Assembly (NCBI GenBank): GCA_016463555.1
Contig: JAEMRB010000004.1
Span: 1 to 23,293, forward strand
Direction of reading: 5' to 3'
DNA length: 23,293 bases
DNA from: Chloroflexota bacterium
GTDB lineage: Bacteria > Chloroflexota > Limnocylindria > Limnocylindrales > Limnocylindraceae
The notes under the pieces are model-generated. The model was not told where the DNA came from, made no database searches, and worked only from the letters and a program-made list of their open reading frames with translations. The position numbers were made by a program, and so were the translations under genes. Positions within the stretch are counted from its first letter, which is position 1, and each line of letters begins with the position of its first letter. This document shows, piece after piece, positions 1-8,651 of this stretch.

Positions 1-3
1 CCC

Positions 4-681
4 CTATGGTGCCTCGCCACCCCAGATCGCGGGCTGCTTCGAGCGAATGCTCACCCAGCGGCCATGCCCAATGACGAGGTGGTCCAGGAACTCAATGTCG
101 AGCAGCCGAGCGGCGGCGAGGAGTTCGCTCGTCAGCCGGAGGTCTTCGTCTGAAGGCTCAGGGTCACCGCTCGGATGGTTGTGGACGGCGGCGAAGCCGA
201 CACCGTGCGCCTCAAGGACTGGACGCAGGAGCTCACCGATGCGCACACTCGTGCCCGTTGCTGTGCCCGTATAGACGTGGCGCAGGTCGAGCAGCCCGTT
301 GCGACCATCAACAATGGCGATGTGAAGCTGCTCCTGTGCCGACCTGCCGAAGATCGGCTGAGCGATCGCGGCGAGATCGGCCGGCGCCTGAACGCGGGTT
401 CGCTCTGCGGGCCACCAGGCGGTGAGATCGTGCGCGGCGTTCACGGTGCGAACCACCAGTTCAGCGGCCTCGTTCGGCACGCCAGCGCGCAACAGCCTCT
501 CGATCGGGTTCCCCTGCAAGAGCCCGCCTGGCCCTCCACTGAGTTCGACCAGGTCGTGCGCGGTGTGCGTTGAGCCGCTCTGCGCGAGCAACGCGTCGAG
601 TGCCCTAATGAAGCGCTGATCACGATCGCGCTGCTCCAGGCTCATATCGCTGGGTACGGCCGCTGCTATGGCGAGACTCAT
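4..681 (-). CDS. radC: RadC-like JAB/MPN (JAMM) domain protein
   Basis: This is a 225-aa RadC-family protein. The C-terminal half carries the zinc-binding JAMM signature: Glu150, then HNHPSGDPEPSDED at 167-180 with His167, His169, Ser177 and Asp180. It is followed by the typical RadC segment LDHLVIGHG near 199-207. Residues 1-100 are the less conserved N-terminal region, with a helix-hairpin-helix-like stretch around 45-75. The RadC family has no established biochemical role. The old link to DNA repair is not supported, and the fold suggests a metalloprotease or deubiquitinase-like hydrolase. The ATG start has GGAGG four bases upstream; Met13 is a weaker alternative. The gene is complete and ends six bases from the window edge. 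It lies 140 bp downstream of the CPBP gene, so it may be separately transcribed. Confidence 0.9.
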   Translation of the reverse strand: MSLAIAAAVPSDMSLEQRDRDQRFIRALDALLAQSGSTHTAHDLVELSGGPGGLLQGNPIERLLRAGVPNEAAELVVRTVNAAHDLTAWWPAERTRVQAPADLAAIAQPIFGRSAQEQLHIAIVDGRNGLLDLRHVYTGTATGTSVRIGELLRPVLEAHGVGFAAVHNHPSGDPEPSDEDLRLTSELLAAARLLDIEFLDHLVIGHGRWVSIRSKQPAIWGGEAP

Positions 682-821
682 TGAACCTCCGCGGCGTAGA
701 CCTGGCGGCCAACATTGGCACCTCCGGCAGAGCGGCGAGCCCGCCGTTTTCCCGCCGCCCTACCGAAGGCAAGCGCATCCTCTCGCTCGCCGCGTATCAG
801 GCGCGTATGAGTTTGGTCGCG
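682..821. other. Intergenic spacer between CPBP gene and radC
   Basis: This 140-bp gap between two minus-strand genes holds no tRNA or convincing promoter that I can see. It contains two direct copies of CGCGTAT at 791-797 and 802-808, 11 bp apart, just after the CPBP stop. It also holds a small GC hairpin, CGGCG-AGCC-CGCCG, at 733-746, followed by four T on the plus strand. That is the wrong orientation to terminate the CPBP transcript. Confidence 0.4.
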
Positions 822-1802
822 CTACGAAAGGGCGACGACGGCGACGATGGCAAGGTTGTACGAGGCGTGCAGTGCGATCGTCGCGACCAGCGATCGTCGG
901 CGAATCCAGAGCCACCCAAGCGCAATCCCAAGTGGAAGCCGCACCGCAAATGCGACGACGGCAACGCTCGCGGCATCGCCTACTGAGGTGCCACCAACAG
1001 TGAGTGTGTGCGCGAAGGCGAACACGACCGCAGAGAAGAGGATCGCTCGGCGTGCGGATGATTGGCGCGCCCAGGCCTGTGCGATCACCCCGCGGTAGAG
1101 GAGCTCCTCTCCGATCGGTGCGATCAGTCCAGCGGTCAGGACGTTTGCCGCGAGGTCCACGGCGTTCATCGTTGGCGGCAACACGACTGGGGCGCTGAGG
1201 CCCGTGCCATTCATGACCAGCGTTGCAAAGAGGCCAGCGGCACTCAGGATCGGAAGGGCAAGGGCAACACCCCAGAAGAGATCGCCGACCAGTCCGCCAC
1301 GACGATCAGGCGGTGGCAGCGTCTTCGGTGATGCGGCGGGTGTCGCAAGGATGAGATCCCGCCAGCGCACCGCGCCGCTACCAACGACCACGAGCCCGAT
1401 GATCAGAACCGTTGCGAGGTTCGATGCTGCCGCAAGGGCGAGTGTGCCGAGTGGCGTGCTAAGGGCAGTCGCGGCGCCAAGGGCGGTGAGTAGTGCAGCG
1501 ACAAGAAGCTGCGCGAGCAGCGCCCACGGGATCGTCGTCCAGAAGATCGCCAGCGGACCTGGGCCGCGCCAACCCGCAGCGGGAGTATCGACGCGGCGCT
1601 GCAGCGCGGAGGCCCCCGAGAGCGCAATTCCGCCAACGCCAATCAAGAGAAGGGCGAGGATTACGAGAGCGACCCCTGCGCCTGCGATCCCCGCGACGAG
1701 GGCACTCGCGCCAACGACGGTAGCGAGCAGGCCGATGACGTAGAGCGCTGGGGCTTCACGCCCGGCGAGTTGTAGCAACCCCGGACGCGACTCCGTGCTC
1801 AT
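822..1802 (-). CDS. CPBP family intramembrane metalloprotease
   Basis: This 326-aa polytopic membrane protein belongs to the CPBP (CAAX protease and bacteriocin-processing, Rce1-like) family. Hydrophobic segments lie at about 20-62, 88-145, 175-198, 218-232, 253-266 and 276-325. The catalytic signatures are visible in order: EELLYR at 232-237 (Glu-Glu and Arg), His265 in FAFAHTL, and His312 with Asn316 in ALHASYN. These fit an intramembrane glutamic endopeptidase. The substrate cannot be read from sequence; bacterial members act in protein processing, bacteriocin immunity or regulatory proteolysis. The ATG lies 10 bp after the UPF0182 stop, so the two membrane-protein genes are probably cotranscribed. 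A weak purine-rich AGGGG precedes the start. Confidence 0.9.
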   Translation of the reverse strand: MSTESRPGLLQLAGREAPALYVIGLLATVVGASALVAGIAGAGVALVILALLLIGVGGIALSGASALQRRVDTPAAGWRGPGPLAIFWTTIPWALLAQLLVAALLTALGAATALSTPLGTLALAAASNLATVLIIGLVVVGSGAVRWRDLILATPAASPKTLPPPDRRGGLVGDLFWGVALALPILSAAGLFATLVMNGTGLSAPVVLPPTMNAVDLAANVLTAGLIAPIGEELLYRGVIAQAWARQSSARRAILFSAVVFAFAHTLTVGGTSVGDAASVAVVAFAVRLPLGIALGWLWIRRRSLVATIALHASYNLAIVAVVALS

Positions 1803-1812
1803 TCGTTCGCCC

Positions 1813-4812
1813 CTACGGCGCGCTGCTCTCCGTCAGTGCCGAGAGCTCTTTAAGTACCGCCTGCAACTCGCTGATGCGCGCGCCATACGTTGCGAAGTCT
1901 CCCGACTTCAGCGCCGTCTGTGCCTGAGCAAAGAGCGTTGAGGCCTTTGAGACGAGTCCCGCAATGTCGGTCGGATTCGTTCCGCCGCCCGGATCGATCA
2001 CGCCACCACCGACGAGGAGATTCAGCGCTTCGGTGAGCGTGTCTCCCCATACGACTTTGGTCGACGTTGCGGCCACGATCTTCTGGAACTCTGGGAACGA
2101 GCTCGACGTGGACTGCAGATACACCGGCTGCAGGTAGACGACCGTTCCGCCGATCGGCGTCACGATGAGATTTCCGCGCGTGACGGTTGAGCCCGATTGA
2201 TCCCAGAGCGTTGTCTGCGCCGAGATGATTGGGTCCGCATCGATGCGAGCACCAACCTGGCTTGGGCCAAAGACGGAGGTGTCCTTCGGGAATCGATAGG
2301 CCACGACCTGCCCGTAGGCGTCGCCATCGTTGCGCGCCGCAACCCAGGCGATCATGTTCGGCCGGCTCGTTGGTACGAGCGGCTGAATCAGGGTGAACTC
2401 GGTTCCAGTCTCACCTGGCAGCCGCACACGAACGAAGTACGACTCCCCTGGGAGTGACTGCGAGCCGGCTGCCGACTCTGGGACGGTCCACACGTCGTCC
2501 TGACGGTAGAAGGTCTGGGGGTCGGTCACGTGGTACGTCGCGTAGATGCGTGTGGCGATGTCGAATCCACCCGCGCCGACCCGAAGGTGCGCACGCAGAT
2601 CGGCCGGCATCGTGTCGAGTGGGCGAAGCAGGCCTGGGAAGACCTTCGACCAGGCGAGGGCGATCGGATCCTTGGCATCAGCCAGGTAGAGCGCGGTCTC
2701 GCCCGTATAGAGGTCAACCGTCGCCTTCACGCTGTTGCGGACGTAGTTGATGTTGCTCCCCTCCGCCGCATTGGCGTTCGGGAAGTGGTCGCTCGTGGTG
2801 TAGCCGTCCACGACGTAGCTCAGCCCGCCATCTTCACGAATCACGAGGTACGGGTCGGAGTCCCATGTGACGAATGGCGCAAGGGCTGAGATGCGCTCGC
2901 TCACGGTTCGGCGCCAGAGCAGCTGGCTCTCGGCCGTAATCTGGTCGCTGATCAACAGGTTCAGGTCGCCGAGTCGCGCGGCGAAGAGGAGGCGGTCGAA
3001 GAAGGTGTTCAGCGAGATCCCAGAGGTGCCGCTCCACTTCGTGGTCGCGTCTCCCGAGGCGCCCGAACCGGTCGGATCTTCGCCGACCGGGTAGTCAAAC
3101 TCTTCCGTCTTGGCGCCGACGATCACCCAGTCATCATCGAGTTCGCCGAAGTAGATGCGTGGCTCGGTCACCACTGGGGCGCCACCACTGGAGACTGGTG
3201 GGATGTCGCGAATGATCAGCTGCGGGAGTCCGCCGCTCGCCACACCGGCGACGGGGACCATCGCCACACCGATGCCGTGGGTAAAGGCAATACGGCGATT
3301 CACCCAGGTGGCCGACTGCAGGGCACGCTGCGGGTTCAGCTCTCGTGCTGAGAGCATCACCAGTCGCTGCTTCCCGTCGATCATGTAGCGGTCGACATCG
3401 ACATCCGAGAAGTTGTAGTACTGGCGCACGGTCTGGAGTTGGTCGAGCGTCGCCTGCAGTGGACGGTAGTCCCAGAGGCGGGCGTCGGCAAATGACTCCG
3501 CGTTTTCGGCAATAGCTGCTGTGGTGAGGTCGGCAGAGCCATCGTATTGACGTTCGGTCCAGCCATCGAGGCCGAAGGCCAACCTCGTCATACGAATGTT
3601 GTTGGCGATGTACGGCTCCTCGAGCGCGTACTCATTTGGCGTGACCTGGAAGCGCTGCACAAATTCTGGATAGAGTCCCGTGAGCACCGCCGAGGCGCCG
3701 AACCAGACCGTCACCGTCAGCACGAGTGGCCACGTTGAACGCGTCACGGCGGCGCCGACCAAGAAGGCGGCGGCGAGTGCTGCGATCACAGTCAGTGCGT
3801 CAAGCCCAGGAATACGCGCCGTGGCGTCGGTGTACGAGACGCCCGTGGCAACGCCGTTCTGTGAGAAAACAAGCTCAAGTTTGTCGAGCTGATAGCCGTA
3901 GGCGGTGACCAGCAAGATTCCACCGACCAGGAGGGCGAGATGGAGGCGCGGCAGGGTGCCAACACCGCCGAGGCCGCGAGCGCCGATCGCCGGCAGGTAG
4001 CGAAGCGCGGCGATCACCGTTGCGCCACCGAGCAGCAAGATTCCAAGACCCTGCGCGAGGCGCAAGACAGGGAGACTGAAGAGGTAGAACGAGATATCGC
4101 GGCCGAAGATTGGATCAACGGCTGAGCCGTCGGCGGCGTATGGGACGGCGTTCTGCCAGAGGGCAATCTGCTCCCAGTTGGCGGCAACCTGTGCACCAAT
4201 GAGTAGCGCAACAACAACAGCACCGATGCGCAGGGCGCCGTTACCGATCGTGGCGCCAGCACTACGCGCTGCGCCATCGCCATCCGCACCAAGGAGTCCC
4301 CGGAGCGCATCAACGATCCCGTCGGGCTGTAGGTTGCCGCGATCATCCATGAGTGAGGTTCGTTCGCGTGGCGCCTCAGAGCCTGCTGAATCGCCGCTCG
4401 GAGCGCCGCCAAGGCGTCGGGCGATGAGCCCCGCCACAAGGAGGCTCACCATGAGGAGCGCTAGTGCAGCAAGGGTTCCGCCAACGAAGAGTCCGCCCTG
4501 CAGCTGCAGTCGCTGCCAGTAGAGGGCGCCTGCGCCGAGCGATTCGAACCAGCGCGCATCGGTGAGGAGCCCGATGATCGGCCCGCCAACCAAGACGAGC
4601 ACAAGGAGGATCGGGAGGAAGAGGGTGCGCAGTCCCAACTTAAATGTTGGTCGCTGTCCGCTCGGGGCAGAGCCGCCGGGGCGACGGGCACGGGTGCGCG
4701 ATGTCGGGGCGTCGGAGTCAGGCTCGGATTCAGAGGCCTCAGTGGGCTGCGGGGCGCCGTTACCGCGGCGTCGCTCCAGCTCTTCAAGGAAATCCTTAAA
4801 CGGATCACTCAT
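1813..4812 (-). CDS. UPF0182 family membrane protein
   Basis: This 999-aa protein has the hallmarks of the UPF0182 (COG1615) family: TDARWFESLG at 84-93, LDKLELVFSQNG at 309-320, PNEYALEEPYIANNIRMTR at 392-410, later YYNFSDVDVDRYMIDGKQ, FTHGIGVAMVP and YTTSDHFPNA. The N-terminal 55 residues are charged and low in complexity. About seven membrane helices follow, at roughly 62-84, 106-131, 193-212, 252-270, 290-305, 337-356 and 361-380. A soluble C-terminal domain of about 600 residues follows, probably outside the membrane. The function is unknown across the family, which occurs in Actinomycetota, Cyanobacteria and Chloroflexota. The length is normal. The start is well supported: ATG with GGAGGGGG about seven bases upstream, 27 bp after the preceding gene. 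Confidence 0.95.
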   Translation of the reverse strand: MSDPFKDFLEELERRRGNGAPQPTEASESEPDSDAPTSRTRARRPGGSAPSGQRPTFKLGLRTLFLPILLVLVLVGGPIIGLLTDARWFESLGAGALYWQRLQLQGGLFVGGTLAALALLMVSLLVAGLIARRLGGAPSGDSAGSEAPRERTSLMDDRGNLQPDGIVDALRGLLGADGDGAARSAGATIGNGALRIGAVVVALLIGAQVAANWEQIALWQNAVPYAADGSAVDPIFGRDISFYLFSLPVLRLAQGLGILLLGGATVIAALRYLPAIGARGLGGVGTLPRLHLALLVGGILLVTAYGYQLDKLELVFSQNGVATGVSYTDATARIPGLDALTVIAALAAAFLVGAAVTRSTWPLVLTVTVWFGASAVLTGLYPEFVQRFQVTPNEYALEEPYIANNIRMTRLAFGLDGWTERQYDGSADLTTAAIAENAESFADARLWDYRPLQATLDQLQTVRQYYNFSDVDVDRYMIDGKQRLVMLSARELNPQRALQSATWVNRRIAFTHGIGVAMVPVAGVASGGLPQLIIRDIPPVSSGGAPVVTEPRIYFGELDDDWVIVGAKTEEFDYPVGEDPTGSGASGDATTKWSGTSGISLNTFFDRLLFAARLGDLNLLISDQITAESQLLWRRTVSERISALAPFVTWDSDPYLVIREDGGLSYVVDGYTTSDHFPNANAAEGSNINYVRNSVKATVDLYTGETALYLADAKDPIALAWSKVFPGLLRPLDTMPADLRAHLRVGAGGFDIATRIYATYHVTDPQTFYRQDDVWTVPESAAGSQSLPGESYFVRVRLPGETGTEFTLIQPLVPTSRPNMIAWVAARNDGDAYGQVVAYRFPKDTSVFGPSQVGARIDADPIISAQTTLWDQSGSTVTRGNLIVTPIGGTVVYLQPVYLQSTSSSFPEFQKIVAATSTKVVWGDTLTEALNLLVGGGVIDPGGGTNPTDIAGLVSKASTLFAQAQTALKSGDFATYGARISELQAVLKELSALTESSAP

Positions 4813-4839
4813 GATCGATCCCCCTCCTGCTGCGGTGCG

Positions 4840-5316
4840 TCAGGGTCGGTGCGCGACCTCGATCGCACGGGTGAAGGCATCGAGTGCCGCCTCGGCAACC
4901 TTCGCCTCTGTCATCGTAGCGATTCGCATCGGATCCCACTTGGCCGCCACTTGGAGCACGAGGGGGCGGCGCCACGGCTCGTTTACATCGGCCAGGTCGC
5001 CCAGGAGGCGTAACTTTAGGCAGGAGCGTCCATCCTCAACGGCGAGGAGGTCGCCGAGGCCGTTCGTCATCAACTCGCCGAGGCGCTGGAGTGGCGGCGT
5101 TGGCGGGGGGCCGGCGATGGGGGCGACCTCGCGGCAGCTCACGACGCCAGCTTCGTCTTCCGCCCACATCATGCCAATCCACCAGCCGTCGGGCATCGTT
5201 GTTGGTGTGCTCATCCCAGTGTGCACTGTGGCCTCGGGTCGCCCTTCGAGAAGGATCGGTTTCACCTTCAGGTAGCTCGCCCCCGGTGAAGGGAGGCGCT
5301 CAGGGCTGGTAGTCAC
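4840..5316 (-). CDS. Hypothetical protein translationally coupled to guaA
   Basis: I do not recognise this 158-aa protein. It has no signal peptide or membrane helix that I can see. The middle holds a tryptophan-rich stretch, DGWWIGMMWAED, then a proline-rich linker (GPPPTPPL). An amphipathic helical C-terminus follows, near TEAKVAEAALDAFTRAIE. Two cysteines are present, in SCRE and SCLK. The start is placed at the GTG whose GTGA overlaps the guaA stop codon, typical of coupled translation; an in-frame GTG six bases earlier is possible. The gene ends 27 bp before the UPF0182 start, so it sits inside the guaB3-guaA-UPF0182 transcription unit. Tight packing and codon use like its neighbours suggest a real gene. 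Its function is open. Confidence 0.75.
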   Translation of the reverse strand: MTTSPERLPSPGASYLKVKPILLEGRPEATVHTGMSTPTTMPDGWWIGMMWAEDEAGVVSCREVAPIAGPPPTPPLQRLGELMTNGLGDLLAVEDGRSCLKLRLLGDLADVNEPWRRPLVLQVAAKWDPMRIATMTEAKVAEAALDAFTRAIEVAHRP

Positions 5317-6893
5317 TCCCACTCGATCGTGGCGGGTGGCTTGGATGTGACGTCGTACACGACACGCGTCACGCCCGGCACCTCATTGACGATGCGCGCC
5401 GAGATGCGCTCGATCAAGTCGTATGGGAGCCGCGCCCAATCCGCGGTCATCCCATCTTCACTTGTCACCGCGCGGAGCGCGAGCACATTGCCGTAGGTGC
5501 GCCCATCGCCCATCACGCCAACTGAGCGCATCGGCGTGAGCACGGCAAATGACTGCCAGATACTGCGATAGAGCCCCGCCTTCTTGATCTCATCGACCAC
5601 GATCCAATCCGCCTCGCGAAGCGTGTCGAGTCGCTCCTTCGTCACGTCACCAAGAATGCGGATCGCAAGACCAGGGCCTGGGAACGGTTGTCGCAGAACA
5701 ACGGACTCGGGGAGGCCGAGCTCAAGACCGACCGCGCGCACTTCGTCTTTAAAGAGCGCGCGCAACGGCTCGACCAGTTTGAACTTCAAGTCATCTGGGA
5801 GGCCACCTACGTTGTGGTGCGTCTTAATCTTCTGCGCAGCCTTCGTCTCTTTCGAGGTTGACTCAATCACATCTGGATAGAGGGTGCCCTGCGCCAAGAA
5901 CTTGAAGTCGCCGAGCTTCGTCGACTCCTCCTCAAAGACGCGAATGAATTCGCGACCGATGATCTTGCGCTTCTCCTCTGGGTCTTCGACACCGCTCAGT
6001 GCGCTCAGGAAGCGATCCTCCGCATCAACCATGTGGATGGTCATGCCCAGGGTGTTGGCGAAGACTTCGCGAAGAAGGTCCGACTCGCGCTTGCGCATCA
6101 GGCCGTGATCGACGTAGACGCAGACGAGTCGATCGCCGATCGCGCGATGGATGAGCGCTGCGGCGACGGCGGAGTCGACACCACCCGAAAGGGCGCAGAG
6201 GACACGATCAGTTGGGCCCACCTGTGCGGCAATCGCTGCAATGGCATCTTCGGCAACGCGCCCTGGTGTCCAGCTGGCCGGCGCCTTCGCAATGTCGTAG
6301 ACGAAGTTGCGCAGCAGGCGCTTGCCGCCAGGGGTGTGCACCACCTCGGGGTGGAACTGAATCCCCCAGAGATTCCGCGTGACGTCGGCAAGGGCGGCAA
6401 ACGGGGTGGAGTCGGTCTCGGCGATCGGCGCGAAGCCAGTTGGGGCCTTCGTGATGGAGTCGCCGTGGCTCATCCAGACGCGGGCGCTCCCACCATCGCC
6501 CGCGACGCCAGCCAGCAGCAGATTCGACTGGTCGCCGATGCGGATGTCGGCGGGACCATATTCACGATGCGCTGAAGGGCCAACCTCACCGCCGAGCTGC
6601 TGCGCCATCAGCTGCACGCCGTAGCAGATGCCCAAGATCGGCAGGCCGCTCTCCCAGAGGGCGGGGTCTGGCTTTGGGCCATCAGCGTCGTACACGGAGC
6701 TCGGGCTGCCGCTCAAGATGATGCCGGCGGGCTTGCGCGCCACGATCTCGCTCAGCGGGGTATCAAAGGCGATCAACTCCGAGTGCACGTTTAACTCGCG
6801 CACACGGCGCGCAATCAGCTGCGCAAACTGGCTACCAAAGTCGAGCACGAGGATGCCCCCCTGCGTTGGGGTCACGGCGCCGTTAGCGCCCAC
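5313..6893 (-). CDS. guaA: GMP synthase (glutamine-hydrolysing)
   Basis: This enzyme converts XMP to GMP using ATP and glutamine, the last step of guanine nucleotide synthesis. The 526-aa protein has the full two-domain build. The class I glutamine amidotransferase starts at ILVLDFGSQF and carries the triad Cys90 (GICYG), His181 and Glu183 (QFHPEV). The ATP pyrophosphatase P-loop SGGVDS lies at 236-241. The C-terminal dimerisation domain contains QPFPGPGLAIRILG and ends in the conserved PPATIEWE. Length and motifs are normal. The listed GTG overlaps guaB3 by 11 bp; a second GTG at 6875 (residue 7) would leave a 7-bp gap and is about equally likely. The GTGA at its end couples it to the next small gene. 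Confidence 0.97.
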   Translation of the reverse strand: MGANGAVTPTQGGILVLDFGSQFAQLIARRVRELNVHSELIAFDTPLSEIVARKPAGIILSGSPSSVYDADGPKPDPALWESGLPILGICYGVQLMAQQLGGEVGPSAHREYGPADIRIGDQSNLLLAGVAGDGGSARVWMSHGDSITKAPTGFAPIAETDSTPFAALADVTRNLWGIQFHPEVVHTPGGKRLLRNFVYDIAKAPASWTPGRVAEDAIAAIAAQVGPTDRVLCALSGGVDSAVAAALIHRAIGDRLVCVYVDHGLMRKRESDLLREVFANTLGMTIHMVDAEDRFLSALSGVEDPEEKRKIIGREFIRVFEEESTKLGDFKFLAQGTLYPDVIESTSKETKAAQKIKTHHNVGGLPDDLKFKLVEPLRALFKDEVRAVGLELGLPESVVLRQPFPGPGLAIRILGDVTKERLDTLREADWIVVDEIKKAGLYRSIWQSFAVLTPMRSVGVMGDGRTYGNVLALRAVTSEDGMTADWARLPYDLIERISARIVNEVPGVTRVVYDVTSKPPATIEWE

Positions 6894-8028
6894 GCTGCCA
6901 GCTCTTCCCTTCGGTCGCTGCGGCCGGGGCGTAGATCACCTCAACGTCGCGGAAGCCGCGCACGTTCTGCACGCCAAGTGCGGCGGCCGACTGGCGCACC
7001 GCGCCCGCGAGGTTCTCGCTGCCGTCAGTGACGTGCGATGGCCCGTGCAGGATCTGCTTCATGCTCCCCACCGTGCCGACGTTGATACGCGTGCCACGCG
7101 GCAGTGTTGGTGATGGCGCCGCCATCCCCCAGTTGAATCCACCGCCCGGAGCCTCGCTGCCACGAGCGAGTGGCGAGCCGATCATCACCGCGTCGGCGCC
7201 AACGGCGAGCGCCTTGGCAATCTCGCCACCCTTGCGAATGCCGCCATCTGCGACCACGGGCACATAGCGACCGGTCGCAGCGAAGAAGGCGTCGCGTGCG
7301 GCGGCAACATCGCTCACGGCGGTCACCTGCGGCACGCCGATTCCAAGGACCTCACGCGTAGTGCAGGCGTTTCCGGGCCCCACACCAACGAAGACGGCGG
7401 CCGCTCCCTGCTCCATTAGGGCGTATGCGGCTTCAGCATTTGTGGTGTTACCGATCGCCACGGGCATGCCGGCGCGCTTCACGAATGCAGAGAGCTCAAG
7501 TGGCGCGTAGCCCGAGGCAATGTGCCGTGCAGAGGAGACCTGACTTTGAATGAGCAGCAGGTCGACATCGGCGCCAATCAGTGCGTCGGCATACTTGCCG
7601 ACCGCTTGTGGTGTTGCCGCGATCGCAACGGGTGCACCAGCGGCGCGCATCTCCGCGATGCGGCGGGCGATCAACTCTGGGCGAATCGGCGCGGCGTAGA
7701 GTTCAGCAAAGGTGGCCTGCACCTTATCGGCGGTCGCCGCAATGATGGTGGCGTACTGAGCGGCGGGATCTTCGTAGCGAAACCAGAGTCCTTCAAGATT
7801 AATGAAGGCGAGTGAGCCGAGTCCGCGCAGCACTCCCGCCGTCGTTGGCGAGACAACCGCATCCATCGCCGACGCAATGATCGGCTCGGTAAGTGGGATG
7901 CCGCAAAACTCTTGCGTCAGGTCGACGTCGGCGGGATCAATGGTGTCGGTGCCAGGGGCGAGCGAGATGTCGTCAAACCCGAATGCGGGTCGCAGGGTGT
8001 CAATCTTGGAGATGAAGGGACCACTCAT
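6883..8028 (-). CDS. guaB3: GuaB3-type IMP dehydrogenase-related protein
   Basis: This 381-aa TIM-barrel protein of the IMPDH/GMP reductase superfamily lacks the CBS-pair domain found in ordinary GuaB of about 480-500 aa. The N-terminal FDDISLAP and the segment LEGLWFRYEDP match the GuaB3 subgroup known from Actinomycetota and Cyanobacteria. The catalytic loop is intact: GNACTTREVLGIGVPQ with Cys222. The phosphate-binding part reads ADGGIRKGG, and a C-terminal GTVGSMKQILHGP is typical of the subgroup. It probably oxidises IMP to XMP with NAD+, feeding the adjacent GuaA, but activity in this subgroup is less documented than for canonical GuaB. ATG is the start; its ATGA overlaps the tmk stop, and the gene ends inside the guaA start region. 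Confidence 0.9.
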   Translation of the reverse strand: MSGPFISKIDTLRPAFGFDDISLAPGTDTIDPADVDLTQEFCGIPLTEPIIASAMDAVVSPTTAGVLRGLGSLAFINLEGLWFRYEDPAAQYATIIAATADKVQATFAELYAAPIRPELIARRIAEMRAAGAPVAIAATPQAVGKYADALIGADVDLLLIQSQVSSARHIASGYAPLELSAFVKRAGMPVAIGNTTNAEAAYALMEQGAAAVFVGVGPGNACTTREVLGIGVPQVTAVSDVAAARDAFFAATGRYVPVVADGGIRKGGEIAKALAVGADAVMIGSPLARGSEAPGGGFNWGMAAPSPTLPRGTRINVGTVGSMKQILHGPSHVTDGSENLAGAVRQSAAALGVQNVRGFRDVEVIYAPAAATEGKSWQRGR

Positions 8029-8645
8029 TGACGAAGTGTAGCGAGGCCAACGGCGGAGGCGATCTCATCGGCGAGCTCACCCTTCGGGCGGCGTGCGTCA
8101 AAGGTGCGCCAACGTGCAGGCTCCGCGGCGGCGAGCGCGCGGAAGCCGTCGGCGACACGCGCGTGGAAGGCGGCGTCGAACCCCTCTTCAAATCGCGTGC
8201 GCCCATCGCCCGACTTGCGGGCGAGCCCCTCCTCGGCGGGAAGGTCCAAGAGCACGGTGAGGTCTGGGGTTAACCCTGCGGTGGCAAAGCTGATCGCCGC
8301 CCGCAGCTCGTCGAGCGGGAGGCCGCTCCCGTAGCCCTGGTAGGCCAGGGTGGAGTCGGCGAAGCGATCGGCGATGACGGTGGCACCGCGCGCCAGCGCG
8401 GGGCGGATCACCTCAAGAACAAGCTGCGAACGGGAGGCGTTGAAGAGGAGGGCGTCGGCACGTGGGTTGATCTCAACGCTCCCACCATCGCCCAGGAGGA
8501 GTGCACGGATCCGCTCTCCGGCCGGTGTGCCGCCCGGCTCTCGCACGGTCAGGACCTCACGACCTGCGGCGCGGAGCCGCTCGGCTAGGAGGGCGATTTG
8601 GGTGGACTTCCCCGATCCGTCTGGCCCCTCAAAGGTGATGAACAT
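8025..8645 (-). CDS. tmk: Thymidylate kinase
   Basis: This enzyme phosphorylates dTMP to dTDP with ATP. The 206-aa protein begins directly with the nucleotide-binding P-loop, FEGPDGSGKST at 5-15. It continues with the REPGGTPAGE substrate loop at 36-45 and has the DRF motif at 93-95, followed by DSTLAYQGYG. A LID-like segment lies near SGDGRTRFEE. Length and motif order are those of bacterial Tmk. The ATG start lies 6 bp after the stop of the R3H ATPase gene, and the tmk stop overlaps the guaB3 start by 4 bp. It is thus embedded in a nucleotide-synthesis run (tmk-guaB3-guaA). Confidence 0.96.
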   Translation of the reverse strand: MFITFEGPDGSGKSTQIALLAERLRAAGREVLTVREPGGTPAGERIRALLLGDGGSVEINPRADALLFNASRSQLVLEVIRPALARGATVIADRFADSTLAYQGYGSGLPLDELRAAISFATAGLTPDLTVLLDLPAEEGLARKSGDGRTRFEEGFDAAFHARVADGFRALAAAEPARWRTFDARRPKGELADEIASAVGLATLRQ

Positions 8646-8651
8646 TGCTGC

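Noticed and set aside
733..750. Hairpin followed by TTTT resembling a plus-strand terminator
   Set aside because: No plus-strand gene precedes it, and the stem is only five base pairs. The flanking genes are both on the minus strand.
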